From: Spirochaetaceae bacterium
GTDB taxonomy: Bacteria; Spirochaetota; Spirochaetia; DSM-27196; SLAA01
Assembly: GCA_003556605.1 (NCBI GenBank)
Contig: PWQX01000041.1
Coordinates: 1-36,115, forward strand
DNA length: 36,115 bases
Direction of reading: 5' to 3'
Shown one piece after another: positions 1-6,977 of this stretch; position 1 is the stretch's first letter, and the number at the start of each line of letters is the position of its first letter. The translations under genes and the position numbers were made by a program. Below the pieces are notes generated by a model. That model did not search any database, was not told the DNA's origin, and was given only the letters and a program-made list of their open reading frames with translations.

Positions 1-146
1 TCGCCCGAGCGACTTGGTGCGACTGTTGACCGACCGTCTGGATGGCGTAGGTAATGGTGGCTTCCGCGAACTCGAATCTCCGCAAAACCTAACCGCATGA
101 GTGCATCGATGGGTTGCTTACCTGTGACGGCAGGAAGGCGACTCAT
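1..146 (-). CDS. hicA: HicA-family mRNA interferase toxin (partial, cut by window edge)
   Basis: Read on the minus strand from ATG 146-144, the frame stays open to the window edge and gives 48 residues starting MSRLPAVTGKQPIDAL. It then shows the HicA core RGSHHYLRHPDGR, which contains the catalytic histidine of the dsRBD-like fold. HicA toxins cleave mRNA and are blocked by HicB; the usual length is about 60-85 residues, so the C-terminus lies outside the window. The start codon overlaps the hicB stop as ATGA (146-143), the normal arrangement for translational coupling in a hicBA operon. The frame is too short for most gene callers. Family assignment is firm; activity is inferred. Confidence 0.85.
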   Translation of the reverse strand, partial: MSRLPAVTGKQPIDALMRLGFAEIRVRGSHHYLRHPDGRSTVAPSRSG

Positions 147-358
147 GTTTCGAGACGAACGCGTTGAACACCGACGAAATCCAATGCTTCCGCCGGCTCT
201 CTCTCAACCTCCAAGCACAGCTCGATAGCTTCCCGGATTCGCGACATCAGCTCATCCGAAGACCTCGCCTGTGTGTGGCAACCGCGGAGTGCAGGCACGG
301 ACGCCACATAGAATCCGTCTACATCCCGCTCAACGACAACATCGTATTCTCGAACCAT
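143..358 (-). CDS. hicB: HicB-family antitoxin
   Basis: A 71-residue protein with the HicB partial RNase H-like fold: an N-terminal strand YDVVVERDVDGFYVASVP, the turn LRGCHTQARSSDEL, and a helix SRIREAIELCLEV. This pattern (DGxYxAxxPxLxGCxxxGxTxxEA) is diagnostic of HicB. It has no obvious C-terminal DNA-binding domain, so it is the short form. It lies upstream of hicA on the minus strand with an ATGA overlap, so antitoxin is translated first. Its job is to neutralise HicA and probably to autorepress the pair. It is divergent from the integron integrase relic; toxin-antitoxin modules are common in chromosomal integron cassette arrays, so it may be cassette-borne (inference). Confidence 0.85.
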   Translation of the reverse strand: MVREYDVVVERDVDGFYVASVPALRGCHTQARSSDELMSRIREAIELCLEVEREPAEALDFVGVQRVRLET

Positions 359-491
359 GATACCGTCATACTACAGAAGGATGGGATCTGGCGACGCTCC
401 GGCAATTGATTGTACCGCAATAACGAGTATAGCGGTCGGAGAGACGGCATTTTCGAAGTATAGTCCACCGCTTAGGCGCGCTATCCGGCGA

Positions 492-535
492 AAACGCTTC
501 ATCTTCGTCCGTATATTGAAGCGGGAGAAGCGTTT
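492..535. promoter_or_regulatory. Inverted repeats ahead of the integrase relic
   Basis: AAACGCTTC (492-500) is a perfect inverted repeat of GAAGCGTTT (527-535), with 26 bases between them. Inside, GCTTCA (496-501) also pairs with TGAAGC (517-522), so two mutually exclusive hairpins are possible. It ends 17 bases before the integrase ATG at 553. It could be an attenuator, an operator, or part of an integrase recombination site; the sequence does not decide. Confidence 0.4.
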
Positions 536-552
536 GTAGTGTCTTCATAGAT

Positions 553-1401
553 ATGAAAGACGACACGGTACCGAACAAACCGGAACTGCTGGATGAGCTT
601 CGTACGGCCCTACGAATGAAGCACTACTCCTATCGCACCGAACAATCCTACGTGTACTGGGCGCGACACTACATTCTCTTTCACGACAAGGAGCACCCCA
701 ACGCCATGGGCGCACCCAAGGTACGATCATTCTGTAGCCATCTCGCGGAGAAGCAGCACGTAAGCGCATCGTCGCAGAATCAGGCCTTCAACGCGTTGGT
801 GTTTCTCTACAGACATGTCGTAGGAGAAGCGCTCGGCGTCGTCGAAGCTGTGCGAGCAAAACGACCGAGACGGCTTCCGGTGGTGCTCAGCCGGTCTGAG
901 CTAGAACGGGTGCTCTCGTTTCTTTCCGGTACGCAGGCGATCATGGCTACCTTGCTCTATGGGAGCGGATTGCGACTAATGGAGTGTCGCCACTCCGCGT
1001 GAAAGATATCGATATTGAGCAACGACAAATCGTCGTCCGGGACGGAAAGGGATCCAAGGACAGGATCACGGTGTTACCCGAAGCGGTGATTCCCGATCTC
1101 ACCAAGCATCTGGAGCGGACGAAGGCGCTGCACCGGATCTTTACCGAGCGCGGTTACGGAGAAATTGAGCTTCTGTATGCGCTTGAACGCAAGTCTCCGA
1201 ACGCGAAGTACGAATGAAGATGGCAATACGTGTTCCCGGCGAAGAACGTCTCTACCGATCCGCGATCGGGAACTCGAAGGCGACACCACATCCATGAAAG
1301 CACGTTGCAGCGGGCGGCAAAGAAGGCGATCCAACTCGCCGGAATCACCGAACATGCCGGCGATCCACGTCAGGAGTCCGGTTGATACGTTGGAGAGATG
1401 A
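553..1401 (+). pseudogene. intI: Integron-type tyrosine recombinase (IntI), decayed
   Basis: The translation matches an integron integrase in order, but in pieces. An N-terminal SAM-like domain (ELRTALRMKHYSYRTEQSY) is followed by the first catalytic region LLYGSGLRLMEC with its Arg. A frame change near 985 leads into RVKDIDIEQRQIVVRDGKGSKDR with the conserved Lys. The IntI-specific insert ALERKSPNAKYE follows, then a stop at 1215-1217 where the family has Trp, then WQYVFPA and RRHHIHESTLQRA. After GITEHAG the sequence jumps to VRSPVDTL, normally the extreme C-terminus, so the HxxR, His/Trp and Tyr catalytic motifs are gone. One frameshift, one nonsense codon and one internal deletion make it inactive. 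The ALERK insert separates it from XerC/XerD. Confidence 0.85.
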
Positions 1402-1779
1402 TGTGCTCTCGGACCATTTCGGATTGCCGCTGCCGGTCACTGGTCCGTCGCGCAGCCACCGCAGGCAGGACGCCGACGTGGCTGCGCGAGGGATGGACAG
1501 ACAACTGGTGGAAGACTTCATGTCGTCGCGGCGGCCTCCGTCTAGAACTCAGCTATCAGCCAGAAGATGAGCCGCGACACTTCGAGAACAAGCGACGATC
1601 GTGGCGGAAGAAAAGTGGCAAGGCCTTTGGCACCGAAAGAACGAAACGGCGGGGCAGATCAAAGAAAAACACCTCCTCGGTGCGAGGGACCGGATCACAT
1701 TTGGACCTTGTGCTTTCATAGCGTCCTCGGTATCCTGCTGAGCGGAGTAACACATCGGGAAGAAATCGTATTACTCACC
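1402..1779. other. Stretch without a recognisable gene
   Basis: About 380 bases between the integrase relic and the ABC transporter genes. All three plus frames hold short open stretches rich in Arg and Ser with no family signature and no good ribosome binding site. It is probably decayed sequence. No attC-like site or terminator could be identified with confidence. Confidence 0.4.
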
Positions 1780-1792
1780 AAGGAGGCATAGG

Positions 1793-2854
1793 ATGAACAT
1801 CAGTCGGATCACACGAGCGTCACGCATCGTGCTATTCGCGGTTGCACTGATAGCCGTCAGACTTGCACCGGCGTTTGCAGCGGGAGTTTCGGAGACGTAC
1901 GAGAACGGCGCTCCAATCGAATCTTCGCGACAGATCACTGATATGCGGGGACGGGTGATCGAGGTTCCTGCTCACATCGACTCGATCGTCGCGCTCGGCG
2001 CGAACTCGCTTCGCATGCTCACCTACTTTGACGCGATAGAGAAGGTCGTTGCGGTAGAAGACGCTGGTCACGCACGGGAGAAGACGGTCCACGACTTCTT
2101 CTATCTGGCGACCTACCGCATCGCGCATCCGGAACTCCAGGAGCTGCCGAGCATCGGAAGCCAGGAGAACCACGAGGCGATCATCGCCGGGAATCCGGAC
2201 ATTGTCTTCAGTTCCACCGTCGACGTGGCGGCGCTCGATCAGCTGCAGAATACGCTCGGGATTCCGGTTTTCGCGATCGACGCAGACGTGGAGGTCGCCG
2301 GGATCGAGGATATCGTCGCAGACCTCAACGAGCGTGCCGAGCGCGTAAGCGAGCCCAAGCGCGGGTACGCCGGCGGAATGATGTTCTACGGACCTGCCGA
2401 TCTGCTCCGCACCACCGGCGACTACGCGCCCTTTGACTACACGAATACCACGAACGTCATGCCGACGAATCCCGTTGGGAACCTCCGGCCGTACATGACC
2501 TCGCTCGAAGAGCTCATCAGCGCGGACCCTGACTACGTCTTTATCGATTCGGCAAACTACGGGCTCTCACTCCGCGGGTACGAGGCCAACCGAGATGTGC
2601 TCGATGAAAACGTTGCCGCCTTCGCGAACGGCGAGGTCTACACAACCCTCGTGTACAAGTACTACGGCACCAACTGGGAGAACCAGATCATCAACATCTA
2701 CTACGTTGGTTCGGTGCTCTATCCGGATGTCTTCGCCGATGTTTCACCGGTTAGAAAGGCAGAGGAGATCTGGGACCTCTTCTTTCAGGTACCGCTCACC
2801 TACGATGAGGTCATGGCGCTCCACGGCCCCGGGATGGGCCGCGCGAACTGGTAA
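1793..2854 (+). CDS. Iron-siderophore/cobalamin-type ABC transporter substrate-binding protein (probably shortened)
   Basis: A 353-residue periplasmic binding protein of the TroA/FepB-BtuF class. It has a signal peptide (about residues 1-30, ending PAFAAG), then QITDMRGRVIEVPAHIDSIVAL, the usual start of the first lobe. ENHEAIIAGNPDIVF follows, and the second lobe has SLEELISADPDYVFIDSAN. Such proteins capture ferric siderophores, haem or B12 and deliver them to a FecCD permease. The start is well supported by AAGGAGG at 1780-1786, six bases before ATG. Around residues 165-175 the text passes straight from VEVAGIED to VADLNERAERV. Homologues carry a long helix of roughly 40-50 residues here, so an in-frame deletion is likely (inference from family knowledge). 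The two following genes show the same kind of loss. Confidence 0.75.
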   Translation: MNISRITRASRIVLFAVALIAVRLAPAFAAGVSETYENGAPIESSRQITDMRGRVIEVPAHIDSIVALGANSLRMLTYFDAIEKVVAVEDAGHAREKTVHDFFYLATYRIAHPELQELPSIGSQENHEAIIAGNPDIVFSSTVDVAALDQLQNTLGIPVFAIDADVEVAGIEDIVADLNERAERVSEPKRGYAGGMMFYGPADLLRTTGDYAPFDYTNTTNVMPTNPVGNLRPYMTSLEELISADPDYVFIDSANYGLSLRGYEANRDVLDENVAAFANGEVYTTLVYKYYGTNWENQIINIYYVGSVLYPDVFADVSPVRKAEEIWDLFFQVPLTYDEVMALHGPGMGRANW

Positions 2855-3418
2855 TGATGGTCGGCCCCAAGGCGGCCGCCGGAGACCTCCTGTCACGTTA
2901 TCGCAGACATGCGCGTGGTAGCTGGGTCTTCATCGCGACGAGCGCGGTGCTGCTTCTTGCCGCCGTGCTCGCCGGCGTCGTGCTGGTTCTCGCGAAGTTC
3001 ACGCGCGTTTCGGCGCAAAGCACGGTCTTGGCCGGAATAGCAGTCGGTGCGATGTTCTCCGCCGGTCTCACGCTTATTCAGTACCTCGCCGACAGCGTGC
3101 AACTCGCGAATATCATCTCGTGGACCTTCGGCGACCTTGGCAGGGCCGACTGGCGGGTAAACGGCGCGGTCGCCTCCGCAGTCGTTCCCGTCTGGATTCC
3201 TCCCCTACGCGCTGCGTTGGCGGCTCAACGCGATGGTCAGCGGGGACCTGCGCCTGCTCCTCGTGGCGGCTCCGCTGATCGGCGCGCTCGTGCTGCTGGT
3301 GGCCGATACCGTCGCGCGGGTGGTGCTCGCACCGATGGTGCTTCCCGCCGGCGTCCTCACGTCTATGCTCGGTGGGCCGTTGTTCGTCTTCCTGCTTCTG
3401 CAGAGACCGAGCCGATGA
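2854..3418 (+). pseudogene. FecCD-type ABC permease, internally deleted and frameshifted
   Basis: The start overlaps the binding-protein stop. Frame one gives a charged N-terminus and first membrane helix (VFIATSAVLLLAAVLAGVVL), then jumps directly to RVSAQSTVLAGIAVGAMFSAG, which belongs near mid-protein in FecCD permeases. It continues through LIQYLADSVQLANIISWTFGDLGRADW. Near 3195-3205 the coding sense moves to another frame (YALRWRLNAM). After a second missing block, normally holding the GPIGFVGLIVPH segment, it ends with LVADTVARVVLAPMVLPAG, the family C-terminus, and a TGA at 3416-3418. About 190 codons remain of the usual 330 or so. A functional permease is very unlikely unless the deletions are assembly errors. 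Confidence 0.8.
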
Positions 3419-4038
3419 TCCTCAACGTCGACGGTGTTGAGTTCGGCTATTCGAGCGCCCCGATCCTCAGGGGTGTCAGCTTCTCCGTGGACGGGGGCGA
3501 GCTGCTTGCGATTATGGGGCCCAATGGCTTCGGCAAGACAACGCTTCTCAAGTGCCTCAATCGAGTTCTCAATCCGCGGGCCGGCAGCGTATTCATCGCC
3601 GAGGCGGAACTCCGCACGATCGGCCGTCGAGAGATTGCCCGCCGCGTCGGCTTCGTCGCGCAACAGAGCGAGGCGTACCGCATGACGGTCTACGATGTGC
3701 TCATGCTCGGGCGCGTTCCGCGGAGACGATCGAGCTGCATGAATTGGGGCCCCTGGCCTTGTGCTGCGCCGACGAGCAGCCTCGACTTGCGCACTCAACA
3801 CCACCTGATGGCCACGATCACGCGCGTCGCCGAATCGACTTCGGTGGCGGTAGTCATGAGCGTGCACGACATCAATCTCGCGATCCGCTACGCGACCAAA
3901 CTGGTGATGATGCGAGACGGGACCGTCCTCGCCGCAGGCGACCGGTCCGTCATCACCGAGGGGACCGTGCAAGCGGTCTACGGGATCGACGTCGCTGTGG
4001 GTGACGTCGGAGGCGTGCCGTGCGTGATCCCGCGATGA
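3415..4038 (+). pseudogene. FepC-type ABC transporter ATPase lacking signature and Walker B
   Basis: ATG at 3415 overlaps the permease stop (ATGA). The 207 residues begin like a FecE/FepC ATPase. Walker A is GPNGFGKTT (about 35-43), with Phe where Ser is usual, followed by the Q-loop region VGFVAQQSEAYRMTVYDVLMLGR. Normal sequence then stops. After VPRR the frame reads through about 25 unrelated residues and resumes at the D-loop TSSLDL, then the H-loop (MSVHDINLA) and the end of the domain. The LSGGE signature and Walker B Asp-Glu are absent, and a second frame near 3720-3760 carries a stray family piece (ELHELGPLAL). The protein cannot hydrolyse ATP normally. Together with its two neighbours this makes a decayed iron-import operon. 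Confidence 0.8.
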
Positions 4039-4628
4039 GGCGGTACTCGCCGGAGGGCGGGCCGGTGCCCCACGGCCCAACGGGAAGCTTCTCACACAAG
4101 GTACTCGTCGCGGCAACCGCGCTCCTCAATCGCTACCCGCTGGCCACGCTAGCCGACATCTACAAAAGTTTTTTCCAGGACGAGTTTGGGCCGGGTCATC
4201 TCCTTGATGACCATGCGGCAGCGCTCACGTTTCTCGACCGAGAGATCGAGACGACGGTGAACCGATTTCGCTACGAACCGGAGCCGTGCGGGCTTGGCCG
4301 TTGCTACTGTCGTCTCAGCCTGGACCTGGTTGTCGGCGGAATCGTAAGCAGGCAGCGCTTCGCCGAAGCGTTTCTTCGGGGGTCGGCCGGGTTCACCGAA
4401 CCGGAGGTCGAAACGTGGAGCCGGAGGTGGACCGACATGCGTATGGCGCTTCTACCGCTGCGCCCTCGGATTGAGGAGTTCGACGAAGCCGCCGAGCGGA
4501 TAGACGGTCGACTTCAGCACGGCCAATACGCGATGCATCACAGCGCGCGCTTCCGCGAGGCGTACGACCCGCGCTACCGCATCGTGAGGATGGAGGATGC
4601 GAAGGTCCTCGTCGGCTCGCATGGATGA
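4035..4628 (+). CDS. Conserved protein of unknown function linked to the importer operon
   Basis: A protein of about 197 residues. ATG at 4035 overlaps the ATPase stop as ATGA; an in-frame GTG at 4020 is an alternative start. No signal peptide or membrane segment is seen. A motif near the N-terminus, NRYPLATLADIYKSFFQDEFGPGHLLDD, looks like a conserved core I recall from uncharacterised proteins, but I cannot name a family. The rest is rich in Arg, Glu and aromatic residues with no recognised catalytic signature. Unlike the three genes before it, it reads continuously with no sign of deletion. The tight overlap implies a shared transcript and a role connected to the imported ligand, but that is guilt by association only. 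Confidence 0.65.
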   Translation: MRRYSPEGGPVPHGPTGSFSHKVLVAATALLNRYPLATLADIYKSFFQDEFGPGHLLDDHAAALTFLDREIETTVNRFRYEPEPCGLGRCYCRLSLDLVVGGIVSRQRFAEAFLRGSAGFTEPEVETWSRRWTDMRMALLPLRPRIEEFDEAAERIDGRLQHGQYAMHHSARFREAYDPRYRIVRMEDAKVLVGSHG

Positions 4629-4632
4629 ACCG

Positions 4633-5055
4633 CTACTCGCCGGAGAGTTCCTCCAGAATCTGGTCAGTGGCCGCGACGGTGGGTTGCCCTACGCCGTCTC
4701 GCACGTCAATGAGTTTACGCGACCACCTGCATACCTCATCGGCCTTGCCGGTGAGCACGAGCACCTTGACGCAGATCTGATCGTTCACGTGCGTTTGGAT
4801 ATTGGTGCTGATTCGAAGCGTGGGATAGTTGGCGAGGAGCACGGTTGGCAGGCGCTTGCCGAGTCGGTAGGTCAGCGTCAGCGTGCCAACAACCCGGCGG
4901 TCGTCCTGAATCGATACGCTCCCCACGGCGTATTGACGGACCAGGCTCCTGATCGTCTCAGACCGGTTTTCGTGTCCCATCGAGCTGGAGATCTCGTCAA
5001 GCAAGGCCACCTGCGGACTGTCCATCGAGACCCCGAACCTGACCGTTTTTCCCAT
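4633..5055 (-). CDS. NikR-like ribbon-helix-helix metal-responsive regulator
   Basis: Start chosen at ATG 5055-5053 (MGKTVRFGVSMD), preceded by GGAG at 5064-5061 with a 5-base gap; upstream in-frame methionines lack this. The 140-residue protein has a ribbon-helix-helix domain (about 1-45, ending NRSETIRSLVRQ) and a C-terminal ACT-like domain, as in NikR. NikR binds nickel through three His and one Cys. Aligned by eye, the loop IQTHVNDQIC keeps one His and the Cys, but the other positions appear to be Gln and Arg/Leu, so nickel affinity or metal choice may differ. A -10-like TATGAT (5082-5077) stands about 20 bases upstream of the start. It is divergent from the PfkB kinase and downstream of a metal-type importer, which it may once have controlled. 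Confidence 0.75.
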   Translation of the reverse strand: MGKTVRFGVSMDSPQVALLDEISSSMGHENRSETIRSLVRQYAVGSVSIQDDRRVVGTLTLTYRLGKRLPTVLLANYPTLRISTNIQTHVNDQICVKVLVLTGKADEVCRWSRKLIDVRDGVGQPTVAATDQILEELSGE

Positions 5056-5126
5056 ACCGACTCCTGCCGCGATCGTATCATATTTGAGGTCGATCATCCG
5101 TACCGCGGCAGTGCGAAGGAGCATCC

Positions 5127-6119
5127 GTGACGCACCAATCCGTTGCCCTGGCGGGGAATCTGCTTCTCGATGTCTTCATCGACACGACGACCCACCCGGT
5201 CCCGGCGGAGATTGACGGGCCGGTGCACCGGCCGTCCGAGGAGCTCAGACGCTTCCTGGATAGGATCGATCTAGGAACCGTGCGGCGTCCCGCACCCGGG
5301 GTAACGATCCGCGCCGGGGGCGCTGCGGGAAACGTCGCGAGAGTGCTCGCCGAGCGAGGGCACGGTAGCTCGCTTTACGGAGCGGTCGGTAGCGACGACT
5401 TCCGGGAGCGTTATACAGCGGTGCTCGGCCGTCCGCCGACCGGCGGCCTGATCAATCCGCACCTTTGGGACGCAGAGACGACCGGGCACAGCATCACCTG
5501 GTACGATCCGACAGGCGAAGAGGAGAGCAGGACCTTGGTGTCCCCGCCGCCGACGCTTCCTCAGGAGATATGGCCTGCGCTGCTCTCAAGCGACGCGGCC
5601 ATCGTCTACATCGACGGCTACGCGCTTTCGGGGTATCTCACCAGTGACGATTCGCACTCTCGCGACTTCGTCGCCTCCGGAGCCTCACTCGTGCTCGACC
5701 TCGCGCACCCAGACATCACCGACCGCTGCGCCGCCGAGCTCGGTGCGCTTCTGGCAAGGCTGGTCGCGGCCAGAAGCCAAACGACCGTCTTTGCCTCCGC
5801 AGCGGAGCTCGCGCCGCTCGGCGGGCTCGAGGTGCTCGCCACATCGATTGAAGGAGGGAAAATGACATTGGTCCTCAAGGAGCCACCTTTCGGCGCAACG
5901 GCATACCGACTCCATCGCGGCGGCGCTGAGGTGCTGACACACTATCGTGGCGAGGTCGTTCGCGCCCTGGAGACGACCGGTCTCGGAGACGCCTTCGTCG
6001 CCGGCTGGATCGCCGCAATCCTCGACGGCCTGCGATCGGCCGACGAGCTCCTTTGGCGTGCGCACGCGGCAGCCCAAGCCTGCGCGTTATGCGTCGGCGG
6101 AGTGTCGAGTCGCGGCTGA
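5127..6119 (+). CDS. PfkB-family carbohydrate/nucleoside kinase
   Basis: A 330-residue cytoplasmic sugar kinase of the ribokinase (PfkB) family, which transfers the ATP gamma-phosphate to a hydroxymethyl group of a sugar or nucleoside. Near the N-terminus are ALAGNLLLDV and the substrate-binding signature AGGAAGNVARVLAERG, followed by YGAVGSDDF. Near the C-terminus the anion-hole and catalytic-base motif reads TTGLGDAFVAGW; the family consensus is GAGD, so one glycine is replaced by leucine while the catalytic Asp is kept. GTG at 5127 follows a GAAGGA-like site. Length is normal. The substrate cannot be named from sequence. It is divergent from the NikR-like regulator across about 70 bases. 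Confidence 0.85.
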   Translation: MTHQSVALAGNLLLDVFIDTTTHPVPAEIDGPVHRPSEELRRFLDRIDLGTVRRPAPGVTIRAGGAAGNVARVLAERGHGSSLYGAVGSDDFRERYTAVLGRPPTGGLINPHLWDAETTGHSITWYDPTGEEESRTLVSPPPTLPQEIWPALLSSDAAIVYIDGYALSGYLTSDDSHSRDFVASGASLVLDLAHPDITDRCAAELGALLARLVAARSQTTVFASAAELAPLGGLEVLATSIEGGKMTLVLKEPPFGATAYRLHRGGAEVLTHYRGEVVRALETTGLGDAFVAGWIAAILDGLRSADELLWRAHAAAQACALCVGGVSSRG

Positions 6120-6250
6120 GCCTGCCGCAGCGCGATCCAGCCCTTGGGAATCACGATCAGCTCGGCGTTCGCCTTTGCGAAGAGTCGCTTTGGGGAGTTC
6201 TCCGACCGCATCGGCATTATTGGATCGAATGATGGGCTCTTGCCACACCG
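6117..6250 (-). pseudogene. Possible alpha/beta-hydrolase C-terminal relic
   Basis: On the minus strand one frame reads EPIIRSNNADAVGELPK and, after a one-step frame change, another reads SPKRLFAKANAELIVIPKG. In that order these resemble the Asp-loop and end of an alpha/beta hydrolase (DxIVPxxNAxxL...PKRLFxxxxAxHxxxP). No nucleophile region was found upstream on this strand. This is a weak, eye-based match. Confidence 0.25.
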
Positions 6251-6869
6251 AACGCCGGATGGTCCAGGAGCAGACCGATGTACTTTCGCAGAACCGGCTC
6301 ACCTTCGGGGTTCTCGATCGCCGGGGAGATGTGGTCGCGCAACAAGAGGTGCTCCTCGGGGAACTCCAGTTCATCATCGCCTGCTGTATCGCGGTCCTCA
6401 TCATATTGGTTCACGATCCCGCCGGACGCGCTCGTCTCACCGTCAGCGACGAGTAGGCAAACTGATCTGGGCTCGCCACGCGCGCGGCAGAATGCAGTCG
6501 CCGACCGTCGTCGTCGGCACTGATGCTGGCCACGGCGGATGCTCCCCACGTGGTCCATCGAGCAGACCAAGGCTCCGCACACCATTAGGAGACTTCGGAG
6601 GATGACCGCTTCGCCGTTTCCATGTCGTCGCCATCCATGGCTCCTCACATCGGTTGCCGGTGACTCGGCCGTGCCAGGACGGCATGGACGGGCCGAGAGG
6701 AAGAACCGCGATCTCTTCTCCCCCGGTACTTCTTGTTCCGTTGGGTGATTCGCGCGGCGGACCAAGGGGGCTCAGGTTTGGTCAGCGCGGCTCTGTGTTC
6801 CGTCTTTCCTCCGTTATCCCGCTCTGCTACGGTGTTGGGCGCTTACATCTCGAGATAAATCTTCCACTA
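6120..6869. other. Long gap before the phosphate regulon
   Basis: About 750 bases between the PfkB kinase and the pstS promoter. A minus-strand frame (6765-6217) stays open, but most of its translation is low-quality Arg/Ser/Cys text. Only the last third (DDELEFPEEHLLLRDHISPA and on) looks protein-like, and I do not recognise it. The hydrolase relic lies at the left end. The rest appears to be decayed or non-coding. Confidence 0.35.
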
Positions 6870-6926
6870 TTAACCAAGTTCTAACCGGAGCGTCACGCTG
6901 TTCTAACCTAGACACGGGCATATTAC
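6870..6926 (+). promoter_or_regulatory. Pho-box-like array and -10 of the pst operon
   Basis: TTAACC at 6870-6875, CTAACC at 6881-6886 and CTAACC at 6903-6908 fall on an exact 11-base period (offsets 0, 11, 33). A degenerate unit, GTCACG, lies at 6892-6897, the missing step. PhoB/PhoP-class regulators bind direct repeats spaced 11 bp. A -10-like TATTAC (6921-6926) begins 12 bases after the last unit, so the last repeat takes the place of a -35, as in classical Pho promoters. The binder is presumably the PhoB encoded downstream. Confidence 0.7.
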
Positions 6927-6953
6927 GCCCGAGAAACACGGGCTTTGGGCCCG
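6915..6953 (+). promoter_or_regulatory. Two tandem hairpins with identical arms in the pstS leader
   Basis: CGGGC (6915-6919) pairs with GCCCG (6927-6931), and CGGGC (6939-6943) pairs with GCCCG (6949-6953). The two hairpins repeat with a 24-base period and share arms, so either left arm can pair with either right arm. The first loop contains the -10-like TATTAC. They could act as an operator at the DNA level or set leader RNA structure ahead of the pstS ribosome binding site. Confidence 0.45.
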
Positions 6954-6977
6954 AATCATGTTCAGGAGGAACAGACA

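Noticed and set aside
2854-4038. A single 394-residue permease-ATPase fusion protein
   Set aside because: The continuous frame arises from a frameshift in the permease; the true permease C-terminus lies in another frame and the ATPase has its own overlapping ATG at 3415.
3205-4116. 303-codon minus-strand frame over the importer ATPase
   Set aside because: The plus strand carries recognisable Walker A and H-loop motifs; the minus text is Arg/Asp/His-rich shadow.
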